Shown piece by piece: positions 49,753 through 60,012 of a DNA stretch of 64,000 nt. Location: assembly GCA_963831705.1 (NCBI GenBank), contig CAWHRE010000010.1, positions 1,612,001-1,676,000 of the forward strand. Direction: 5' to 3'. This stretch comes from DASQPR01 sp963831705 (GTDB lineage Bacteria > Actinomycetota > Actinomycetes > Mycobacteriales > Micromonosporaceae). Position 1 is the first letter of the stretch. The number at the start of each line of letters is the position of its first letter. The translations under genes were made by a program, and so were the position numbers. The notes beneath the pieces were generated by a model. The model saw nothing but the letters and a program-made list of their open reading frames with translations, was not told the origin of the DNA and ran no database searches.

Positions 49753-51267
49753 TTAGAGCTCTGCCATTGCGGTTTCCACGGGTGAATCGGCCGTCTCAAA
49801 TTCGGCCAGCGCGGTTTCCTGGCCGACCCACCGATCGGGCGCGCCGTCGAACAGGCCGCCGTCCGGATCGTCGTCGTAGACCTGGCGCACGACGTCCTTT
49901 TCCGGATGCCGGATGTCCCGGACGACGAAGCCACACAGGATCAATAGCGTGACCAGTCGCAACGACGCAGCCAGGATGAACCCACCCTCGGGCATGATCG
50001 GATTGCCCGACGCACCCATCAGTTCGGCATCGAACCCGAAGAAGTAACAGACCTCGGCCAGTTGCCACGCCAGGAACGCGCCCCACCTCGGCCGGGCCAG
50101 GATCGCGAGCGGGAGCAGCCACAGCACGTACTGCTGGGACCAGACCTTGGAAAAGATCAGGAACGCGGCGACCGTGAGGAACGCGAGCTGCGCCAGCCGC
50201 GGGCGCCGTGGTGCCTTGACCGTGAGCACCGCGAGACCGACGCAAGCAAGCGCGAACAGCAGGTAGGACAGCAGGTTGACGGTGCTCGGGTGGCTATTGA
50301 GCCAAACGAATCCGGGGATGCCGTAGCCGTTGTGGGTCGGCATGTGCGCACCGATGTACCAGAGCGTGCCCCAGTCGACGCCTCGCGTCATGTTGAGGTG
50401 GAAGAACTGCCACCACGAGTCCGGCCAGGCGAGCGCCACCGGCAGGTTCACCGCAACCCACGCCAACACGGCGACCGCACAGGTATACAGAGCGTCGGAC
50501 ATCTTCCGGGACCGCCAACCGAGCAGCAGGATCGGAATCAGCAGGAAGCCCGGCCACAGCTTCGCCGACGTACCGAGGCCAATCAGTATCGCCGCGGCCG
50601 TCGGCTTATTTCGAGCCCATGCGTACAGCGCGAACATCGCGAACGCGACCGCGAGGAGATCCCAGTTGACCGTCGCGGTCAAAAACAGCGCCGGTGACAC
50701 CGCGAACATCGCGGCATCCCACGGCCGTCGTCGTCGCAAGGTCAAGATCAAGCCAACCGCGGAAATCGCGAGTGCGGACAGCACGAGCGCATTCACGTTA
50801 TAGAACAAGGTGTACGCGTTTGCCTTCGGATGACTCGCCACGAACGCATGGACCGGCAGGCCAAGCAGGCCCATCAGCGCACCGGTGAGTACCGGATATT
50901 CGACCGCGTGATCCTTGTACGGAACCTGCCCGTCCGCGAGGCCCTCGCTCGCGTACAGCGCAACGACGTCGGTGTAGCAGGCATGCCGATATTCGCTCAG
51001 GTTCGACCAGTCACCGTTGCTGCACGACGACTTCTGCATCCAGCTCAACGTCAGCGTTACGCAGGCGAGAGCGATGACGATCCGGACGACCAACCAATAG
51101 CGGCGTGATGACCGGGTCACATGACGGCCGGCCGGACCACCGATCGTCTGGGACAAGCCTCGGGCGACCGCGTCGGTCTGCGACGGAAGTTCCATCAGCT
51201 CGCCGTCGACGCTGGTCAGCTCACGCATATGTACGGATGACGTCACCGCTACATACTGCCGTGCCAT
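49753..51267 (-). CDS. GT87-family polytopic glycosyltransferase
   Basis: A 504-residue GT-C membrane protein with 10-12 helices. Typical features: YTDVVALYASEGLADGQVPY then HAVEYPVLTGALMG in the first extracellular loop (Asp and Glu of the catalytic region), TVNWDLLAVAFAMFALYAWA, and GTSAKLWPGFLLIP. Actinobacterial members near the dnaB/PBP region are conserved and thought to use polyprenyl-phosphomannose on envelope lipids. ATG at 51267 is used, but it overlaps DNA that is duplicated with the PBP region; ATG at 51228 (MRELTSV) is a good alternative. Confidence 0.85.
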   Translation of the reverse strand: MARQYVAVTSSVHMRELTSVDGELMELPSQTDAVARGLSQTIGGPAGRHVTRSSRRYWLVVRIVIALACVTLTLSWMQKSSCSNGDWSNLSEYRHACYTDVVALYASEGLADGQVPYKDHAVEYPVLTGALMGLLGLPVHAFVASHPKANAYTLFYNVNALVLSALAISAVGLILTLRRRRPWDAAMFAVSPALFLTATVNWDLLAVAFAMFALYAWARNKPTAAAILIGLGTSAKLWPGFLLIPILLLGWRSRKMSDALYTCAVAVLAWVAVNLPVALAWPDSWWQFFHLNMTRGVDWGTLWYIGAHMPTHNGYGIPGFVWLNSHPSTVNLLSYLLFALACVGLAVLTVKAPRRPRLAQLAFLTVAAFLIFSKVWSQQYVLWLLPLAILARPRWGAFLAWQLAEVCYFFGFDAELMGASGNPIMPEGGFILAASLRLVTLLILCGFVVRDIRHPEKDVVRQVYDDDPDGGLFDGAPDRWVGQETALAEFETADSPVETAMAEL

Positions 51268-51287
51268 GGCTCAGGTCTAAAGACCGA

Positions 51288-51312
51288 CGCCCGATCAATT
51301 ACCGATCGGGCG
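51288..51312 (-). terminator. Terminator after PBP copy 1
   Basis: CGCCCGATC and GATCGGGCG pair over 9 bp with a 7-nt loop, 25 bp beyond the PBP copy 1 stop. Confidence 0.65.
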
Positions 51313-51329
51313 CCGGCCGTTCATCGTCG

Positions 51330-51601
51330 ACCGTGACTTAGACGGCGATCACCGGCGCGGTCGTCGTCGACTGCGAGTTCTGACCATCCTTGATCGCGGT
51401 GATCACAAACTTATACGTCTTACCCACCTGAGGATTGTTCAGGACGAACTGATTGGAGTTCACGGTCTGGGAACCTAGGTCCATCAATCCACGGAAAATT
51501 TCGATCTGGTACGTCGTCCCGTTCGGACCAGCATCCCAATTCACCGTAATCTTCCCCACCGACGGCACCGCCACCGCGTTCGACGGCGCCGGCGGCGGCG
51601 A
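51330..51601. repeat. Near-identical tract shared by the two PBP genes (copy 1 side)
   Basis: 272 bp matching 54992-55263 with one mismatch that I can find (51476 versus 55138). It covers the stop codon and the whole last fibronectin domain, whereas the rest of the two genes is clearly diverged. Confidence 0.85.
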
Positions 51602-54600
51602 AGCCGGCGGCGGTGACCCACCGGTCAACGTCACCTGTTGCTGGGCTGGGTCGGACGAGTCACCAAGGTCGTCATAGGCGCTGACGGTGTACGTATGGAA
51701 TGAACCGGGAGCGAGCCCGTTGTCGGTGAATCCCGGGTTCAGCGCACCGAGCGCGATGTTGTCCCGGAACACGCGATAGTGCAGCCCCGGTAAGGCGTCC
51801 CAGTTCAGTTGGACGCTCGTGTCGCTGATCGCGGTCGCCATGAAATGCGCCGGTACGTCCAGCTTCGCCGGACCGCCCGGGCCGCCGGAAGCCGGAGCGG
51901 ACGGCGGCGCGGACGCACTTGGCGACACGCCGTCGCCGGGCTTGTCGCCGGTGTTGTCCCGGCCGTTGAACTGCTTGATCGGTGCGGCATTGAACTTCTG
52001 GTCCTTGCCCAACGTGCCGGTCTCGTAGCTGTACTTGAGCGCGGTGTCCATGTACTGCGTCCAGATCGGCGCAGCCATCCGCGAGCCCGAGAGAACCTGC
52101 GTCTTGCCGTTCAGCAGGATCGGCTTGCCGGTCTTCGGGTTGAGGATGATGAGTGGTTGAGTGTCGTCTGCCCGTGCTGCCGACCCAGACCGACGTGCTC
52201 AGCTGGCCAAGTCCGGGTGCGGTGTAACCGGAGAACGCGGACACACTGTTGTCGCGCGAGTCCGCTTGGCTGAGCTCCCACGTACCGGTCTTGCCGGCGG
52301 ACGGGCGGTTGTTCAGCAGCTCGTTCGTCTTGTCGGTGTGGATCGCAAATGGGCTCACGATCTCATCGTCTCGCGTCATGATCTGTTGCATGGCCCACTG
52401 CTCGTCGTGTGCCTTCTCCGCCCCGAAATTCGGGACCTGCGTTCCGGTGACGGGCTCGCGGAAGAGCGTGGACTGATTCGGGATCTGGACAGCCCGCACG
52501 AAGTGCGCGGTCTCCACCTTGCCGTCGTTGGCGATCGTCGAGATCGCGTGAGCGAGGTCGAGAAGGTCGATGCCGACCTGTCCGAAGCCGAGGTCGGGAC
52601 CGAACTGTCCGGCCCTCTCGACTTCCACGCCGTTGGTCGCCGTTAGTGGCCGGATCTTGCCGTTGATGTCCCAGATGTATTTCGCGCCCAACTGCTGCAG
52701 CATCTGGATGACGTTGCCGACGCCGATTTTCTTCGCGATGCCGTAGTACATCGTGTTCGTGGACAGCTTGAGGCCCAGCCACATCGGGCACGCGTCGGGT
52801 TGATTCGGACAGCTGTCCGCGGCACTGTTCGTCAGGTTGCCTTCGCCGGGTCGGGCCAGGCTGAGTGGACCGTTCCAGTACGAATCGAGCCCGTAACCCA
52901 GCGACAGTGCGGTAGCCATCGTGATCGTCTTCATCGACGACCCCGGGATCACGGTGACCGCCGGCCAGACCGAGCGCAGCGATCGCGGCCGGGCCTACGG
53001 CTGACGATGCGGCCGACGCAGTCGTCGCCCCGGTCGTCGACGTGTCATCGGAGATATTGAAGTTCAGGTTGAGCGAGACACCGGCGTAATCGAAGCCGGT
53101 ACCGTCAGGGCCGCCGTAGTAGGCGATCACCCGCCCGGTCGGCGGATCGATCGACACCAACTCGCCGTCCGTACCGGCCGGCACGGTTTTATAGCCCGGT
53201 GAGGTCGGCTTCTGGAAGTCGGCGGCCGCGATCGCCGCCTGCTCGGCCTGATAGTTGATCGTCGTCGTAATCGAATAGCCACCGTTCTCCAGCGCGATCT
53301 CGCTGAATGCCGGTGCGCCGCCGCTGTCCGCGATGACGTACGGCTGGTTGGTGGTCGGGTTGATGGCCTCGATCAACTCCGACATGACCTGCCGGACGAT
53401 GAAGCCCACCGGGGTGTTCAGGTACTGGTTGGCCGAGTCACCCGTGTTCTTGTTAGGGATCGCGTTGGTCGGGTAGGCGTACGCCGGAGAGGCGGCCTGC
53501 GCTGCGGTGATGTAGCCCAGCTTCACCATCTGACCGCGCGTGTATTCGAAACGTCCGAGTGCGGTAGTCGTCGGGCAGGTCACCGTCTTACTTCCCGGAC
53601 ATGGGTGATACGGGTCATACTCGGTGCCGTTCGGGTCCTTGATCAAGCCGACGAGCACCATCGCCTGAGGCGGCGTGAGCTTGCTCGCCGGAACGTTGAA
53701 GTAGGCATTCGCCGCCGCCTCGATGCCGTACGCGCCGCGGCCGAACGGGATCGTGTTCAAGTAGGCGGAGAGAATCTTGTCCTTCCCCCAGGTACGCGTC
53801 ATCTTGACCGCGATCGCCGCTTCCTTGATCTTTCGGGTGTACGAAGCGTCCTGGGTCAACGACTCCGACTGGCGGGCGTACTGCTGCGTGATCGTCGATG
53901 CGCCCTGCGTGGATCCGCCGGTGACGTTGTTGACGAACGCGCGCGCGATGCCCTTGAGGTCGATGCCGCTGTTCGTATAGAACGTTGCGTCCTCGGTCGC
54001 AACCGCCGCGTGCTTGACGATGTCCGGAATCGCGGTGGCGTCGAGTTCGTACCGTGTCACCGTGCCGATCTGGGCCATCAGCGTCTTGCCGTCGGAGTAG
54101 TAGATCCGGGTGGCCTGCGGAAGCGCGAGGTCGGACGGGAGCGTCGCGGACGCCGAGTAATACGTGCCAAGCACGACGGCAAGACCGGCCAACATGATGA
54201 AAGCGGCGAACGCGGCCAGGATCCGGTTACGGCGGCGGCGCTTCTTGTTGACCGCCTTCTTACCCTTGCCGCCGCGCGAACCGCCCGACCCCGGACCGCC
54301 CGACCCCGGACCGCCTGGACCCGAGTCGCCAGGGCCGGACCGCCCGGACCGCCCGGTACGCCGACCGATGCCCGGCCCACGGATGCCCGGCCGGCCGCCG
54401 GTGGCACGCCGGCCCGACCGCTGGGACCACTCGGACCGGACGGACCAGGAATGCCGCGCTGCTCTCCGGCGAACGGATCGAAGCCTCCGCCGTCGTCGTA
54501 TCCAACCCGGCCGGGATCCCCATAGGCCGGATCCCCATAGGCCGGATCCCCGTAGTCCGGCGATGCGTACTGCTCGTCATACCCGCCCGGACGCAGCGAA

Positions 54601-54782
54601 GCGCGGCCGACCGTGGCCCGACCGGCCGGTGGTGGCGGCGGCGGCGGCGTATACGGCTGCTCGGGTGCGAACGGATCGAACTCCGGCTCGTACCCGCCAT
54701 CGGATCCGTATCCATCACCGCCGGGGACGCGGCCATGCCCCTGCGGCGGATAGGGGGATTCATCGCCGTAGTAAGAGCTCAT
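51338..54782 (-). pseudogene. Class A penicillin-binding protein, copy 1, with three frameshifts
   Basis: A bifunctional peptidoglycan glycosyltransferase/transpeptidase read from ATG 54782. In order: a disordered YGDPAYGDP-type N-terminus, a membrane helix (ILAAFAAFIMLAGLAVVLG), GT51 (ATEDATFYTNSGIDLKGIA; GGSTQGASTITQQYAR), transpeptidase (SSMKT, STNTMYY, SAGKTGTW) and two fibronectin III domains. The frame breaks at about 54331-54355, at CCCCGGG 52941-52947 (DPG then SSMKT) and at 52171-52173 (VGST then LIILNP). At least the second and third are single extra bases in G/C runs. As given it cannot make an active protein: the catalytic Ser is out of frame. Either a decayed tandem copy of the next gene or sequencing error. 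Confidence 0.75.
54518..54558 (-). repeat. Short tandem repeat in PBP copy 1 N-terminus
   Basis: Three units of GGATCCCCATAGGCC or near variants (15 bp) coding for YGDPA repeats in the disordered cytoplasmic region. Confidence 0.6.
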
Positions 54783-54943
54783 TCGTCACACCTTGCCGGT
54801 CAGGGCCACGACAACACGACTCGCGACCTGATTGCGGTGACCAAATCCACCGAGGTGAGTGGCTTTGGCAGTATTCGTACACGTGACGTCGGCCACTTGG
54901 TCGACATCACGGCTACATACTGCCGTGCCGTGGCAAGGCAAGA

Positions 54944-54982
54944 AGACCGGCGCCCGATCAATTTCTGATCGAGCGCCGGTCT
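54944..54982 (-). terminator. Terminator after PBP copy 2
   Basis: AGACCGGCGC and GCGCCGGTCT pair, continued inward by CGATCA/TGATCG after one mismatch; it lies 17 bp beyond the PBP copy 2 stop and is homologous to the hairpin at 51288. Confidence 0.7.
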
Positions 54983-54991
54983 ACATCGTCA

Positions 54992-55263
54992 ACCGTGACT
55001 TAGACGGCGATCACCGGCGCGGTCGTCGTCGACTGCGAGTTCTGACCATCCTTGATCGCGGTGATCACAAACTTATACGTCTTACCCACCTGAGGATTGT
55101 TCAGGACGAACTGATTGGAGTTCACGGTCTGGGAACCGAGGTCCATCAATCCACGGAAAATTTCGATCTGGTACGTCGTCCCGTTCGGACCAGCATCCCA
55201 ATTCACCGTAATCTTCCCCACCGACGGCACCGCCACCGCGTTCGACGGCGCCGGCGGCGGCGA
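54992..55263. repeat. Near-identical tract shared by the two PBP genes (copy 2 side)
   Basis: Partner of 51330-51601; the homology drops sharply at both ends (first differences at 54991 and 55264). Confidence 0.85.
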
Positions 55264-58200
55264 GGCAGGCGGCGGCTGTTGCGCACCCGTCGTGGTCGCC
55301 TGCGCCTGCGCCGGGTTCGACTGGTCGCCCTGGTCGTCGTACGCCGTCACGGTGTACGTGTAGAACGTCCCCGGATCGAGGCCGTTGTCGGTGAAACCAG
55401 GGTTCTGGGCACCGAGCGCCGTGTTGCCACGGAACACCCGGTAGTGCAGCCCCGGAATGGCATCCCATTGCAGTTGGATGCTCGTATCACCGGTCGCCGT
55501 CGCGGAGAAGTTCGTCGGTTGTGGCAGGACGTTCGGGCCCGGTCCGGTGGTCGCCGGGCCCGAGGGCGGCGCGGACGGACTCGGCGACGACAACTCGCCC
55601 GGCTTGTCACCGGTGTTGTCCCGGCCGTTGAACTGGGTGACCGGCGCGGCTTGGAACTTGAGTGTCTTTCCGGACCCGGTCATGTAGCTGTATTTCAGCG
55701 CAGTATCCATGTACTGGGTCCAGATCGGCGCCGCGATGCGCGCACCCGGAAGCGTCGTATGACCCTTCGGCTTTCCGGTCTTCGGATCCATCAGGACCAG
55801 TTTCACCAAAGGACCGGTGCTGCCGACCCATGTAGACGTGCTGAGCTGTCCGTTGCCCGGCGCCGTGTATCCGTTGAACGCGGCAACGCTGTTGTCGCCC
55901 GGGTCCTTCTCGCTGAACTCCCAGGTACCGGTCTTGCCGGCGGATGGGCGGTTGTTCAGCAACTCGTTCGTGAAGTCCGTGTGGATCGCGTACGGGCTGT
56001 GTTTCTCGTCCGAGCGGGTCATAACCGTACCCATGGCCCACTGCTCGTCGTGCGCCATCTCCGGCGTGAAGCCCGGCACCTGCGCCCCGGCCAGCGGTTC
56101 GCGGTAGAACTTCGTACTCGAGTTGGGGATCGTGACGTCGTAGACGAAGTGCGCGGTCTGCAGGCGGCCGTTGTTCGCGATCGTCGAGACCGCATGGGCC
56201 AGATCGAGTAGATCGATACCGACCTGACCGAATGCAAGCTCATCACCGAATTGGCCCTGGCTGATCACCTGAAGACCGTTGTCGCCGGTCAGGTCGAAGC
56301 GGGTCGGTTTGGCGATCGTGTCACTCCAGATGTGCTGCACGCCGAGGTGCGCCATCATGTTCACGACGTTGGACACCTTCACCGCGGTACCGATGCCGTA
56401 GTACATCGTGTTCGTCGAGTAATACAGGCCCTGCCACATCGTGCAGTCGTCGCAGCTGTCACCGTTGTTGTTGGTGACCGGTGACTGGCCGTTGGGACGC
56501 TTCCGGTTATCCGAACCGTTCCAGTACGAGTCGAGCGGATAACCCTGCGACAGCGCGGTCGCCATCGTCATCGTCTTCATCGACGAACCGGGGTCTCGGT
56601 GATAGCCGCCCAGACTGAACACCTTGGCCGCGTCCGGTCCGACCACCGACTGCTGCGCTGCCGTCAATGTGGTGTCCGAGCCCAACGGCAGGTTGAGGGA
56701 GACACCGGCGAAGTCGGCGCCGGTTCCGTCGGGACCGCCGTAATAGGCGATTACGCGGCCGGTGGACGGGTCAATCGAGACGAGCGACCCGTCGACGCCC
56801 TTGGGTGTCGTCTTGTAGCCGGGCGATGCCGGATTCTGGAAGTCGGCCGCCTGAATCGCCGCGGTCTCGGCCTGCTGGTTGATCGTCGTGGTGATCGTGT
56901 ACCCGCCGTTTTCCAGTGCGGGTAGCGAGAATGCCGCCGAGCCGGTATCCGGGTTGATGTACGGCTTCTTGGTGGTCGGATCGACGTCCTGAATCAGCTC
57001 GGACAGCACCTGCCGGACGATCAGTCCCTGCGGTCCGGTCAGGCCGGTGTTACCCGTGTCGCCAGTGTTCTTGTTCGCGATCGCGTTGGTCGGGTACGCG
57101 TACGCCGGCGACGCAGCCTGCGCCGCGGTGATGTAGTTGAGTTTCACCATCTGTGCGCGCGTGTATTCGAAGCGCTGCGAAGCGGTGGTGGTCGGGCAGC
57201 TCACCGGCTTGGTGCTCGGCTTCTCACCCGGGCAGAGGTGGTACGGGTCGTATTCGCCGCCGTTCGGGTCCTTGATGAGACCCACGAGCACCATGGCCTG
57301 AGGCGGTGTCAGCGCGGCAGCCGTAACTCCGAAGTAGGCCTCCGCCGCGGCCTCGATGCCGTACGCGCCGCGACCGAACGGAACGGTGTTCAAGTACGCG
57401 GAGAGGATGTCGTCCTTCTTCCACGTACGCGTCATCTTGATCGCGATCGTCGCTTCCTTGAGTTTTCGGGTGTAGGAAGCGTCCTGCGTCAAGCTTTCGA
57501 TCTGCCTCGCGTACTGCTGCGTAATTGTCGACGCGCCCTGCGTGGACCCGCCGGTGATGTTGTTGACGAATGCACGGGCGATGCCCTTCAGGTCAACGCC
57601 GATGTTCGTGTAGAACGTCGCGTCCTCGGTCGCAACGGCAGCGTGCTTGACGACGTCCGGAATCTGATTGGCATCCAGGACGTGCCGCGTCACCGTGCCG
57701 ACCGTCGCCATGACTTGGCCGTTGGAGTAAAGGATCGTGGTCGCCTGCGGCAGCGTGACGTCAGCCGGCAACGTGACCGAGGCCGAGTAGTAGGTACCGA
57801 CAACGACGAGAAGACCGACCAGCATGATCAGGGTCGCGAAGCCGGCCAGGATTCGGTTACGACGGCGGCGTTTCTTGTTGACCGGCTTCTTGCCCTTGCC
57901 ACCGGGGCCTTTGCCCCCCGGGCCGTCCGGCCCGCCGGGACCACCCGGGCCGCCGGGGCCGCCGCCTGGTTCACCCGGCACGGACACCGATGCCCGGCCG
58001 ACCGACGCTCGCCCCGCGGCCGCCGGTACACCGGCACGTCCGGCATTACCGAAGCCGCCGGGACCACCCGGCATCGGAACGCCGCGCTCTTCACCCGCAA
58101 ACGGGTCGAAGCCGTCGTTGTCGTGGTATCCGCCCTGTTCCGGGCTGTTCGGCGGCGCGTACTCGTCGTCGTACCCACCGGACGGACGCACCGACGCCCG

Positions 58201-58546
58201 CCCGACCGTGGCGCGGCCGGAGGGCGGCGCGGCGTACGGATCGGCCGGCGGCGCGTATGGCTCCTGCGCATAGGGATCCCGGCCGTACGGATCCTGGGCG
58301 TGCTGTTCGCCCGGATAAGGGTCGCTCGCGTACGGGATCGTCGCCTGCGTACGGATCACGCGCGTACGGGTCGGGCTCCGGTACGTAGGACTGTGGAACG
58401 TACGGCGGTGGTGATTGCGGCTGCTGGGGTGCGAACGGGTCGAACTCCGGCTCGTACCCACCGTCGGGTCCGTATCCGTCACCGCCGGGGACGCGACCGC
58501 GACCCTGCGGCGGATAGGGAGATTCGTCGTCGTAGTACGAGGTCAT
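55000..58546 (-). CDS. Class A penicillin-binding protein, copy 2, with C-terminal fibronectin III domains
   Basis: A bifunctional glycosyltransferase/transpeptidase of ~1180 residues that polymerises and cross-links peptidoglycan. The N-terminal ~210 residues are cytoplasmic and disordered (DPYA repeats, then GPGGPGGPGG); one membrane helix (RILAGFATLIMLVGLLVVVG); GT51 domain (ATEDATFYTNIGVDLKGIA; GGSTQGASTITQQYAR); transpeptidase domain with SSMKT, STNTMYY and SAGKTGTW; then two fibronectin III domains linked by Pro-rich stretches. The natural start is ATG 58546 (MTSYYDDESPYPP). A one-base insertion at GGG 58334-58336 shifts the frame within the disordered part; from 58482 inward the frame is open. 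Actinobacterial PonA-like; sits with DUF5318, padR and ino1 as usual. Confidence 0.88.
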
Positions 58547-58669
58547 TCGTCACACCTTGCCGTTCGGGGCCGCGCAAATGCCACTCACGGCCCGGTTGCG
58601 GTAACCAAATCCACCGGGGAATGAGTGGCTTTGGCGGTATTCGATCTCCTGGCACGAACCAGGCGAAAG

Positions 58670-59128
58670 TCAGTGCGGCCCTGATGAGACCGTCGTGGAG
58701 ATGGTGCCACCCGATCCTGTGCCGTCGCCAATCGAACCTGAGGAATTATCATCTTCGCCACCCAACCCGGCACGCCCGAGGACGTACTGCTCGATTAGGT
58801 GGTTCCAGCCGCATCCGCGGCAAACTTCGACGACGTAGACCTGAAATTCGCGGAGGGTGGTCGCGAGTAGAGGGAGCTCGGCACCCGAACGAGCCTGGCC
58901 GGCGGATGCCTTCAACTCGTCGCCGTACACGTAGTTGACGTGGGTGAGGTTCTCCCGACGGCAGATCGGGCAGCGCTCGTCAGTCGGGTCCCCGTGGAAG
59001 CGCGCCGCGCTCTTTAAATAGGGCGAAGCGTCGCAAACATCGTAGACACCGATCCGATTTGCGTAGAACTCACGCAGGAGTGCTCGCTTCGCCAGCGAGT
59101 AGTCCACCGTTCCGCGCTGCGTACGCAT
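58670..59128 (-). CDS. DUF5318 family protein
   Basis: A 152-residue zinc-ribbon-like protein: MRTQRGTVDYSLAKRALLRE, VCDASPYLKSAARFHG, CPICRRENLTHVNYVYGDEL and VYVVEVCRGCGWNHLIEQYV; the two CxxC pairs probably bind zinc. This is the DUF5318 pattern, conserved next to PBP and ino1 genes in actinobacteria; function unknown. The start is set by TAATCT 7 nt upstream of ATG 59128. A longer in-frame ATG (59167) would overlap that promoter. Confidence 0.92.
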   Translation of the reverse strand: MRTQRGTVDYSLAKRALLREFYANRIGVYDVCDASPYLKSAARFHGDPTDERCPICRRENLTHVNYVYGDELKASAGQARSGAELPLLATTLREFQVYVVEVCRGCGWNHLIEQYVLGRAGLGGEDDNSSGSIGDGTGSGGTISTTVSSGPH

Positions 59129-59135
59129 GGGCGCC

Positions 59136-59141
59136 AGATTA
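59136..59141 (-). promoter_or_regulatory. -10 hexamer of the DUF5318 gene (leaderless)
   Basis: TAATCT on the minus strand, exactly 7 nt before the ATG at 59128; no ribosome site. Confidence 0.65.
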
Positions 59142-59235
59142 CGCGCTTCCGTCAATTCCGGCGACATTCGTCACGCTGAGTGACACACAGCACGTACTTG
59201 ATGGGATTGCGGATCACGTCGCGTCGTAATAACGT

Positions 59236-59262
59236 TGCGATGTATCGAGCCGATACATCGCA
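59236..59262. promoter_or_regulatory. PadR operator palindrome
   Basis: TGCGATGTATCG-AGC-CGATACATCGCA: perfect 12-bp arms with a 3-nt centre. It contains ATGTAT and ATACAT half-sites typical of PadR operators and lies 52 bp before the padR start, so autoregulation is likely; it also faces the DUF5318 promoter. Confidence 0.75.
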
Positions 59263-59314
59263 CATCAAAGTCGCAGCTCGACCGCGACTGGAGCAGACGG
59301 GAGGCTGACAGTTG

Positions 59315-59887
59315 ATGCTCGATCTTGCCATCCTCGGTCTGCTTCACGAGTCTCCGATGCACGGCTATGAGTTGCGTAAACAACTCGGCACGAAGCTCGG
59401 TGCGATCCGTGCCGCGATCTCATACGGATCTCTGTACCCGAGCTTGCGTCGGCTTCAAACCGACGGCTGGATCACCGAGGAGCCGGCCGCGGACTGCGCT
59501 GCCGATCCGGAGATGCCGCCGCTGACGAGCCGCCGGGGCCGAGTGGTTTACAAGATCACGGCAGAGGGCAAGGAGCGCTTTCAGGCGCTGCTCGCTCAAG
59601 CGGGCCCGGAGACTTTCGAAGACACCGGTTTCGGTGTGCACTTCGCTTTCTTCGCCCGCACCGACCAGGCCACCCGCTTGCGGATCCTGGAGGGTCGTCG
59701 CCGCAAGGTCGAGGAACGCCGGGAAGGCATGCGCGACGGCTTGGGCCGTGCCGCCGCCCGGCTCGACGTCTACACCCTCGAACTGCAGCGTCATGGGCTG
59801 GAAGCGTGCGAACGCGAGGTCCGCTGGCTGGAGGAGCTCATCGCGACCGAGCGTTCCGGCCGCCAGCCGGGCCAGCCGATCGACTAA
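59315..59887 (+). CDS. PadR-family transcriptional regulator
   Basis: A 190-residue PadR-like repressor: winged helix MLDLAILGLLHESPMHGYEL, then LGAIRAAISYGSLYPSLRRL and RRGRVVYKITAEGKERF (wing), followed by a helical dimerisation domain (about 100-185). GGGAGG lies about 10 nt before ATG 59315; TTG at 59312 is also possible. A perfect palindrome upstream is a likely self-operator. The padR-ino1 order is conserved in actinobacteria, suggesting it also acts on inositol synthesis, but that is inference. Confidence 0.92.
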   Translation: MLDLAILGLLHESPMHGYELRKQLGTKLGAIRAAISYGSLYPSLRRLQTDGWITEEPAADCAADPEMPPLTSRRGRVVYKITAEGKERFQALLAQAGPETFEDTGFGVHFAFFARTDQATRLRILEGRRRKVEERREGMRDGLGRAAARLDVYTLELQRHGLEACEREVRWLEELIATERSGRQPGQPID

Positions 59888-60012
59888 CGACTTGACCTGT
59901 CCGGCGCGAGTCCGGACGGTCGAACAAACCCGGGCAACCGGGTGAGCAATGAAGGAAAAAATCCGCCTCCGGACACGCCGGAGCGGCCGTGATGATTGAA
60001 GGAGGCACTGCG

